DNA of 5,413 bases, from positions 1 through 5,413 of the forward strand of contig JAQVQT010000136.1 in assembly GCA_028701435.1 (NCBI GenBank), given 5' to 3'. This document shows, in pieces, positions 1-4,126 of this stretch. The notes under the pieces are model-generated. The model saw only the letters and a list, made by a program, of their open reading frames with translations. It searched no databases and had not been told where the DNA came from. The translations under genes were made by a program, and so were the position numbers. This stretch comes from Smithellaceae bacterium. Its GTDB lineage: Bacteria; Desulfobacterota; Syntrophia; Syntrophales; Smithellaceae. Each line of letters opens with the position of its first letter. Positions within the stretch are counted from its first letter, which is position 1.

Positions 1-98
1 ACCCCCTGCGCCATTGCGTTGGCCGGCGGATGATTGATGGCCGCCACCACGACCGCGCCGTCTTGTTCCACAACCAGTTTTTCATACTCAAAAGCCAT
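1..98 (-). CDS. Enoyl-CoA hydratase/isomerase (crotonase) family protein, N-terminal fragment
   Basis: Only the first 32 codons and part of the next are present; the gene continues past the left edge. The reverse-strand ATG is at 98-96, with an AAGGAGG SD eight bases upstream, so the start is well supported. The peptide starts MAFEYEKLVVEQDG and reaches INHPPANAM at residues 21-29. This is the typical opening of crotonase-fold enzymes: a beta hairpin, then a (N/D)xPPxNA turn that leads into the acyl-CoA binding part. Family members hydrate, isomerise or otherwise act on acyl-CoA thioesters in the cytoplasm, for example in beta-oxidation or aromatic-acid degradation. The catalytic glutamates and oxyanion-hole residues lie outside the window, so the exact reaction cannot be told. 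A fused FadB/FadJ-type enzyme is also possible. It is transcribed divergently from cstA from its own strong promoter. Confidence 0.75.
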   Translation of the reverse strand, partial: MAFEYEKLVVEQDGAVVVAAINHPPANAMAQG

Positions 99-165
99 GT
101 TCCTATCCTCCTTGGGTATTGATTTTAGAGATTTTCAGGGTACCGTTCCAAAAAACGCCGCAGGC

Positions 166-194
166 ACTATAGAAAGAACGCAAAAGCGTGTCAA
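166..194 (-). promoter_or_regulatory. Sigma70-type promoter of the crotonase-family gene
   Basis: Read on the minus strand, TTGACA (194-189, 6/6 to consensus) is followed by a 17-base spacer and TATAGT (171-166, 5/6). Transcription would start near 159, leaving a leader of about 60 bases before the ATG at 98. The spacer holds a small dyad, ACGC-AAAA-GCGT (178-189), which could be an operator half-turn but is short enough to be chance. Prediction from hexamers only. Confidence 0.7.
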
Positions 195-228
195 GAGGAA
201 ACAGCAAACCGCCGCCACGCGGGGCGCC

Positions 229-257
229 GCATGCCGGAGTTTTCATTTCCGGCATGC
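229..257. promoter_or_regulatory. Perfect 10-bp inverted repeat between divergent promoters (candidate operator)
   Basis: GCATGCCGGA (229-238) and TCCGGCATGC (248-257) are exact reverse complements separated by nine bases. The repeat lies between the -35 boxes of the crotonase (189-194) and cstA (267-272) promoters, centred about 58 bases upstream of the predicted cstA start. That position suits an activator or shared regulator site. As RNA it would be a stable hairpin, but no T-run directly follows it on either strand (AGAATTTTCTT on plus is weak), and a terminator has no gene to end here. DNA operator is the preferred reading; this is inference. Confidence 0.5.
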
Positions 258-266
258 AGAATTTTC

Positions 267-294
267 TTGAAACCCCGGAAATAAGGTGTAGAAT
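267..294 (+). promoter_or_regulatory. Sigma70-type promoter of cstA
   Basis: TTGAAA (267-272, 5/6) and TAGAAT (289-294, 5/6) are separated by 16 bases. Transcription would start near 301, giving a leader of about 80 bases before the cstA ATG at 382. A CCGGAA/TTCCGG dyad (275-280 and 294-299) brackets the -10 box, so a repressor bound there would block polymerase. Confidence 0.6.
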
Positions 295-299
295 TCCGG
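275..299. promoter_or_regulatory. CCGGAA-N13-TTCCGG dyad over the cstA -10 box (candidate operator)
   Basis: CCGGAA (275-280) and TTCCGG (294-299) form a 6-bp dyad spanning the cstA -10 hexamer. The half-site core CCGGA/TCCGG is the same as in the upstream 229-257 palindrome. The spacing differs (13 versus 9 bases), which weakens the case for one protein binding both in the same way. The two dyad centres (about 243 and 287) are about 44 bp apart, close to four helical turns. Confidence 0.35.
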
Positions 300-381
300 C
301 GTACCGCGGGCACGCGGGGCAACCTTTATCAACCATACATGGCGGCGACCATCCATTCCGTGCGGTATTGAGGAGAAGGTT

Positions 382-2130
382 ATGAATGTTGCTGTTCTGT
401 TGATCATAGCGGCGGTTTTGTTCTTTCTGGCGTATCGCTTCTATGCCCGTTTTATCGCAAAACTTTTTGACGAAAACGACAACCGGCCCACACCGGCCTG
501 TTCCATGAAAGATGATCGCGATTACGTTCCGTCCAAACCCGTTGTCCTCTTCGGCCATCATTTTGCCAGCATCGCCGGAGGCGGACCGATTATTGGACCC
601 ACCGTCGCGATGATTTTCGGTTTTATGCCCGTCTGGTTGTGGGCCGTTATCGGCACCATTTTTATCGGCGCCGTCCAGGACATGACGGTTTTATTTGCCA
701 GTGTCCGGGAAAAAGGCAAATCCGTGGCCGAAATCGCCAAAGAGTCGTTGGGGAACACGGGATTCTTTTTGTTCATCAGTTTTGCCATCCTGATGCTGAT
801 CCTGCTGACCTCGGCATTTCTGGGATTGACGGCTGTGTCTTTGACTTCTCTGGTTCCCGTGGAAATGATGCGGCTGGATCCCAACCATGCGCTGGTGAAA
901 ACTCATCTGGACAAAGGCGTGGTTGTGGCGCACATCGGCGGCATTTCCTCCACATCGCTGATCATCATCACCGGTTTTGCGCCGATTCTCGGCTGGCTGG
1001 TCTATAAAAGAGGCCTGAACATCATTGTGGCCACCATTGTGGCGATCATCGTTTGTATCGGCTCCATCATCCTTGGTATGCGGCATCCGGTAATGCTGGA
1101 CCCCGATATCTGGATGATTATTCTGTGCTTCTATACGCTGCTGGCGGCGGGAATTCCCGTCTGGATCATTTTGCAGCCCCGCGACTTCACCAATTCGTTT
1201 TTGCTTTATATGGGCGTCATCGCCCTGTTTGCCGGCGGCATCGCCGCGGGCTTCAAAGGCGTGAGCTTTACAGCACCCGCCTTCAATCTGGCCCAGGGGG
1301 CAGGCAAACTGGGGCCTGTCTGGCCTTTCCTTTTTATTACAGTGGCCTGCGGCGCCATATCCGGATTTCACGCCCTCGTGGCCGGCGGCACCTCCAGCAA
1401 GCAGGTTTCCAAAGAATCGCATGTTAAATTAATCGGTTTTGGCGGAATGCTGCTGGAGGGTTTACTGGCCATCGGCGTAATGATTGCAATCGGTTGTGGA
1501 ATCATGTTCAGCGATTATCTGAATATCGCTTTTCCCACGGCGGCAGGCGTAAAAGCCAACCCCATTTTGGCTTTTGCCATGGGCGTGGGCGGTTTGCTGG
1601 ATAAAGCCCTCGGCATTCCGCCGGTTTATGGAACCGTTTTCGGGATTTTGATGGTGGAAGGTTTTATTATTACAACGCTGGACACGGCCATTCGCCTGGA
1701 GCGTTATTTGCTGGAAGAACTCTGGCAGGTGGTTTTTAAAAAAGTCCCCAAAATCATGAAATCCTACTTCTTCAATGCTTTTGTCTGCGTGGCATTAATG
1801 TACATTCTGGCCTACTCGAACGCTTTTGCGGCCATCTGGCCGATCTTCGGCTCCGCCAATCAACTGCTGGCGTCGCTCGCGCTGATTGCCGTATCCGCCT
1901 GGCTGGCCGGCAGAAAGAAAACAGCCTGGTTTACCTTGCTGCCCGCTGTCTTCATGATGATCACCACCCTGTACTCGCTGGTGTCGCTGCTGGTCAATCA
2001 ATACCTTCCCAAGCATAACCTCGCGCTGGCCGTGACGGACGTCGCGCTGATCATCCTTTGCATCGGCGTTATTGTGCTGGCGCTCAGGAGATGGCGGGAA
2101 TTAAAAGCGAAGACAGGGGAGGCCGTGTAG
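382..2130 (+). CDS. cstA: CstA-family carbon starvation / pyruvate (peptide) transporter
   Basis: A 582-residue, very hydrophobic polytopic inner-membrane protein. The start is ATG 382, with AGGAG at 371-375 six bases upstream; the gene ends with tandem stops TAG-TGA. CstA hallmarks are visible in order: an N-terminal membrane helix (about 3-20), DYVPSKPVVLFGHHF (48-61), the SIAGGGPIIGP loop (63-73), FIGAVQDM (94-101), an SVREKGKSVAEIA segment (107-119), and late in the protein WPIFGSANQLLA (486-497) in the C-terminal five-helix region. Enteric members CstA and BtsT are pyruvate transporters of about 700 residues, and CstA was first linked to peptide uptake in starvation. This shorter form is common outside enterics, so pyruvate or peptide uptake is family inference. 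It is divergent from the crotonase gene and convergent with the UPF0316 gene. No BtsS/BtsR-type sensor genes are in view. Family assignment is secure; substrate is not. Confidence 0.93.
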   Translation: MNVAVLLIIAAVLFFLAYRFYARFIAKLFDENDNRPTPACSMKDDRDYVPSKPVVLFGHHFASIAGGGPIIGPTVAMIFGFMPVWLWAVIGTIFIGAVQDMTVLFASVREKGKSVAEIAKESLGNTGFFLFISFAILMLILLTSAFLGLTAVSLTSLVPVEMMRLDPNHALVKTHLDKGVVVAHIGGISSTSLIIITGFAPILGWLVYKRGLNIIVATIVAIIVCIGSIILGMRHPVMLDPDIWMIILCFYTLLAAGIPVWIILQPRDFTNSFLLYMGVIALFAGGIAAGFKGVSFTAPAFNLAQGAGKLGPVWPFLFITVACGAISGFHALVAGGTSSKQVSKESHVKLIGFGGMLLEGLLAIGVMIAIGCGIMFSDYLNIAFPTAAGVKANPILAFAMGVGGLLDKALGIPPVYGTVFGILMVEGFIITTLDTAIRLERYLLEELWQVVFKKVPKIMKSYFFNAFVCVALMYILAYSNAFAAIWPIFGSANQLLASLALIAVSAWLAGRKKTAWFTLLPAVFMMITTLYSLVSLLVNQYLPKHNLALAVTDVALIILCIGVIVLALRRWRELKAKTGEAV

Positions 2131-2132
2131 TG

Positions 2133-2177
2133 AAAAAAAGGAATGAGGCGGAAGCTTTCCTGAATCAGCGGAGCTTC
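2133..2177 (-). terminator. Weak terminator-like sequence in the convergent gap
   Basis: On the minus strand, downstream of the UPF0316 stop, AGGAA (2161-2157) can pair with TTCCT (2143-2139) across a 13-base loop and runs straight into a T7 tract (2139-2133), sharing one base with it. An alternative outer stem pairs GAAGCT (2177-2172) with AGCTTC (2156-2151). Both stems are short, so termination may be inefficient. No better plus-strand terminator for cstA is visible in this gap. Confidence 0.3.
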
Positions 2178-2187
2178 TTGGGTTTGC

Positions 2188-2772
2188 CTATCCGTCCGCG
2201 GCTGGTCCGGTTCCTTTGCCGGCGGCTTTGTATAGAGGGAAGACCCCCTTGCGGACGGAACGAACATCTTCAATTGTATAAAACGCCAGCGGATTGCAGC
2301 CGCGAACGATCTCCAGCACGGAATCGATGTCCTTCCTTTTGACGATGGTAAAAATGATCTTTACCTGTCCCATAGCCCCCTGGGCGTCCACGTTCGTGAC
2401 GCCGTAGCGGTTTTCTTTGAGACGGCAGATGAGCGCCTCCGCGTCTTTTTGCGTAATGATCCGGATGACCACGGTGCCGATCGCCATTTTTTCCTCCAGA
2501 AGGATGCCGATATAGTTGCCCATCGCGAATCCGCCCGCATAGGCCACATAGCAGGCCGGATTGGACAGGTTCTTGAAGATCTGCGTGATCGCGACCAGCC
2601 AGATTAAGACTTCGACGAAGCCGATCACCGGCGCCAGAAATTTCATCCCCCTCCCGACATAGATGATGCGCAGCGTGTCGAGCGTGACGTCGCAAATCCT
2701 CGCGAGAAAAATCAAGGCGGGCAGCAGTACAAATTTAAAGATTTCCGAATGATAAAAAGCGGCAATGTCCAC
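2188..2772 (-). CDS. UPF0316/YebE-like membrane protein (DUF5698 + DUF2179)
   Basis: A 194-residue protein when started at GTG 2772-2770. Residues about 11-95 hold three hydrophobic segments with CDVTLDTLRIIYVGRG, the EVLIW helix and YAGGFAMGNYIGILLEEK, typical of the DUF5698 membrane part of UPF0316 proteins such as Bacillus subtilis YebE. Residues about 100-172 form a soluble DUF2179 domain ending in the conserved NPLAFYTIEDVRSV. The same domain sits at the C-terminus of YitT-type membrane proteins. Function is not established; the soluble domain suggests ligand sensing, which is inference. The GTG was chosen because GGAG (2781-2778) and AAGGAG (2790-2785) lie 5 and 12 bases upstream, and because the upstream in-frame ATG (2829) is part of the promoter's -35 box. 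The longer form would add 19 residues and total 213. It is convergent with cstA and divergent from the M23 gene. Confidence 0.85.
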   Translation of the reverse strand: MDIAAFYHSEIFKFVLLPALIFLARICDVTLDTLRIIYVGRGMKFLAPVIGFVEVLIWLVAITQIFKNLSNPACYVAYAGGFAMGNYIGILLEEKMAIGTVVIRIITQKDAEALICRLKENRYGVTNVDAQGAMGQVKIIFTIVKRKDIDSVLEIVRGCNPLAFYTIEDVRSVRKGVFPLYKAAGKGTGPAADG

Positions 2773-2805
2773 TGAATCTCCACACTCCTTCAAAAGGTTA
2801 CCCAC

Positions 2806-2834
2806 ACTATAGGCGATGCATCCTCGCATGTCAA
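2806..2834 (-). promoter_or_regulatory. Sigma70-type promoter of the UPF0316 gene
   Basis: On the minus strand, TTGACA (2834-2829) is 6/6 to consensus, followed by a 17-base spacer and TATAGT (2811-2806, 5/6). Both hexamers and the spacing are identical to those of the crotonase promoter at 166-194. Transcription would start near 2799, upstream of the SD at 2790-2785 and the GTG at 2772. It therefore excludes the ATG at 2829 as a start for this transcript. A short dyad, CACG-ATA-CGTG (2852-2862), lies between this promoter and the divergent one. Confidence 0.7.
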
Positions 2835-2873
2835 TCCGCTTTCATGTTTTTCACGATACGTGTCATTTCATGG

Positions 2874-2901
2874 TTGAAATAAATCGAATCTTGCGTAAAC
2901 T
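2874..2901 (+). promoter_or_regulatory. Probable promoter of the M23 peptidase gene
   Basis: TTGAAA (2874-2879, 5/6) is followed by a 16-base spacer and TAAACT (2896-2901, 4/6). Transcription would start near 2908, just before the AAGGAG SD at 2919-2924. The -10 box is weaker than at the other promoters here. A direct repeat of TTTCATG (2840-2846 and 2866-2872) precedes the -35 box. Confidence 0.4.
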
Positions 2902-2931
2902 GATCCGGACAACGCTTTAAGGAGATTCACC

Positions 2932-3105
2932 ATGGCCCGACACGTTGCTTCACCGGTTCAGCCATCCTTTGGCATCCTTTTAGCTTCTTCTCCGCCGCCT
3001 GCGGGGTGGAAGCTTTCAAAACCCGCGCCGGCAAACAAATCTGCCACCCGGAAAAGACGGGCGATTCGGCCGTCCGCGTGCCCGAAGGGCGCCAAGGCGG
3101 CCTTT
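2932..3105 (+). other. Leader region in frame with the M23 gene, containing an RNA hairpin
   Basis: These 58 codons separate the SD-backed ATG 2932 from the signal-peptide Met at 3106. They encode a Lys/Arg/Pro/Ala-rich stretch with several CGG and one AGA codon, unlike a normal signal peptide. The +2 frame is also open from 2904 to 3260 but has no ATG start. A strong stem-loop can form at 2982-3014: AGCTTC pairs with GAAGCT, and CTCCGC with GCGGGG (one G-U pair), around a CGCCT loop. The region also has a 10-base near-tandem repeat (GCCATCCTTT then GGCATCCTTT, 2961-2980). It may be a translated leader, a real N-terminal extension, or the trace of a frameshift. Confidence 0.4.
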
Positions 3106-3975
3106 ATGAAGCGGGTATTCGCCGTGCTTCTGATGGCGCTGAGCTTGGCGGCGCTGCCTTTCGAATCCCGGTCGTCCGGTCCGGACGTGTCTTTTTCGTC
3201 CGACGCAATGGTTCGCGGCGGCCTGATCCTGCTCAAGGTTCAGGGCTGCGAATCCGATGATCTTCAGGTGGTCTGGATGCAAAAAGAAATTCCCCTCCTC
3301 CGTGGTCGGGACGACGGCGCGCTGCGGGGGTTTATCGCCGCCGATCTGAATCAGAAGCCCGGTGTTTATCCGGTGGCTGTTCGCGTTCCCTCTCTGGAGA
3401 TGGAAAGAACTTTTGAAATACAGGTCAACGACCGGGATTACGGCGTGCGCAAAATCCGGCTGCCCCGCGCCAAAGTCGAACTGGACGACGCATCGCTGAA
3501 AAGAGCGAGAAGGGAGGCGCTCGCCGTCAGCGCTTTGTGGAAGGCCGATTGCCGGCCTCCGGAATGGGAAGGTTCTTTTTGGATGCCGGTGAACAATAAA
3601 ATCGTCGGCGCCTTCGGACAGAGAAGCATCATCAACCAAAAGAAGCGCTCTCCCCACACGGGCGTGGATATTCGGGGCAAAACCGGCACTCCGGTCCGGG
3701 CAACCAATGCCGGCACCGTCGTTCTGGCCGCCGATTACTTCTTTACGGGCAAATCCGTTTTTGTGGACCACGGAAGCTGCATCTTCAGCATGTATTTCCA
3801 TCTGGATCAGATTCGGGTTGAAGAGGGAGAACAAATCGAAAAGGGACGAATCCTTGGGAGCGTCGGCGCCACCGGGCGAGCGACCGGTCCGCACCTGCAC
3901 TGGGGCGTGCGGATCAACGGGGCCAGGGTCAATCCTTTGACGCTGATCGAATTGAGCCGCGAGCTGGAACCATAA
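2932..3975 (+). CDS. M23-family (LytM-type) zinc metallopeptidase, exported, with unusual N-terminal leader
   Basis: A 347-codon frame from ATG 2932, with AAGGAG (2919-2924) seven bases upstream. Residues 1-58 are basic and Pro/Ala-rich. A second Met at 59 (3106, preceded by AAGGCGG at 3094-3100) opens a clear Sec signal or anchor, MKRVFAVLLMALSLAAL. Residues about 85-165 look like the beta-rich domain found before M23 domains. The catalytic M23 domain spans about 238-338. Expected zinc ligands are H242 and D246 (HTGVD) and H323 (HLH, 321-323), with H290 (YFHL) and H321 as catalytic histidines, so the site looks intact. M23 enzymes cleave peptidoglycan peptide cross-links, or act as LytM factors when degenerate. 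This one should work in the periplasm on murein remodelling. The mature enzyme is the same from either start; 3106 gives 289 residues. Translation from 2932 would give a cytoplasmic tail or a late signal. Family call is sure; start is not. Confidence 0.88.
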   Translation: MARHVASPVQPSFGILLASSPPPAGWKLSKPAPANKSATRKRRAIRPSACPKGAKAAFMKRVFAVLLMALSLAALPFESRSSGPDVSFSSDAMVRGGLILLKVQGCESDDLQVVWMQKEIPLLRGRDDGALRGFIAADLNQKPGVYPVAVRVPSLEMERTFEIQVNDRDYGVRKIRLPRAKVELDDASLKRARREALAVSALWKADCRPPEWEGSFWMPVNNKIVGAFGQRSIINQKKRSPHTGVDIRGKTGTPVRATNAGTVVLAADYFFTGKSVFVDHGSCIFSMYFHLDQIRVEEGEQIEKGRILGSVGATGRATGPHLHWGVRINGARVNPLTLIELSRELEP

Positions 3976-4126
3976 CCGGAAAACCTTGCGCGCGGTCAAA
4001 GGACCTTTCTGGCGGAAATGGCGAAGATTTTGAAGAACGTGACCGCACGCAGTCCGTCAGAAAAAGTATGCCGAGGCGAAAATTGCAACAGGCGCAAACC
4101 TATCGGCAAAGAGAGGAGAATGAAAA
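3976..4126. other. Intergenic gap between the M23 and WD40 genes
   Basis: This 151-base gap has no convincing gene. A small stem, GGTC-AAAG-GACC (3994-4005), followed by TTTCT could act as a weak terminator for the peptidase gene, but four base pairs is little. No good sigma70 promoter for the WD40 gene was found, so read-through from the peptidase gene is possible. The gap ends in the AGGAG site (4114-4118) of the WD40 gene. Confidence 0.4.

Larger units (their letters stand above)
216..320 (+). repeat. Direct repeat CACGCGGGGC (216-225 and 311-320)
   Basis: Two exact 10-base copies, start to start 95 bases apart (about nine helical turns), flank the predicted cstA promoter. One is upstream of the 229-257 palindrome and the other just after the predicted start of transcription. 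They could be a regulator's sites or chance in GC-rich DNA. Confidence 0.3.

Noticed and set aside
229..257. Reading the 10-bp inverted repeat as an intrinsic terminator
   Set aside because: There is no U-run right after it on either strand, and it lies between two divergent genes where no transcript needs ending.
34..385. Small plus-strand frames (34-270 and 188-385) in the crotonase-cstA region
   Set aside because: They run through the divergent promoters, inverted repeats and the 5' end of the crotonase gene, with no SD or recognisable product.
691..1422. 243-codon minus-strand frame inside cstA
   Set aside because: It is rich in Gln, His, Gly and Arg, the usual look of an antisense shadow of a membrane-protein gene, and it lies wholly within the clear CstA frame.
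3006..3260. GTG-started plus-strand frame overlapping the M23 leader and signal peptide
   Set aside because: Its codons look ordinary up to about 3110, but it has no SD, no ATG, and would overlap the signal peptide of a clear gene by 150 bases. It is kept only as a possible frameshift trace in the leader finding.
3016..3999. 327-codon open frame on the minus strand opposite the M23 gene
   Set aside because: It is antisense to a gene with an intact catalytic site, its translation has no recognisable domain, and no SD or promoter fits it. It is open because of GC-rich codon use on the other strand.
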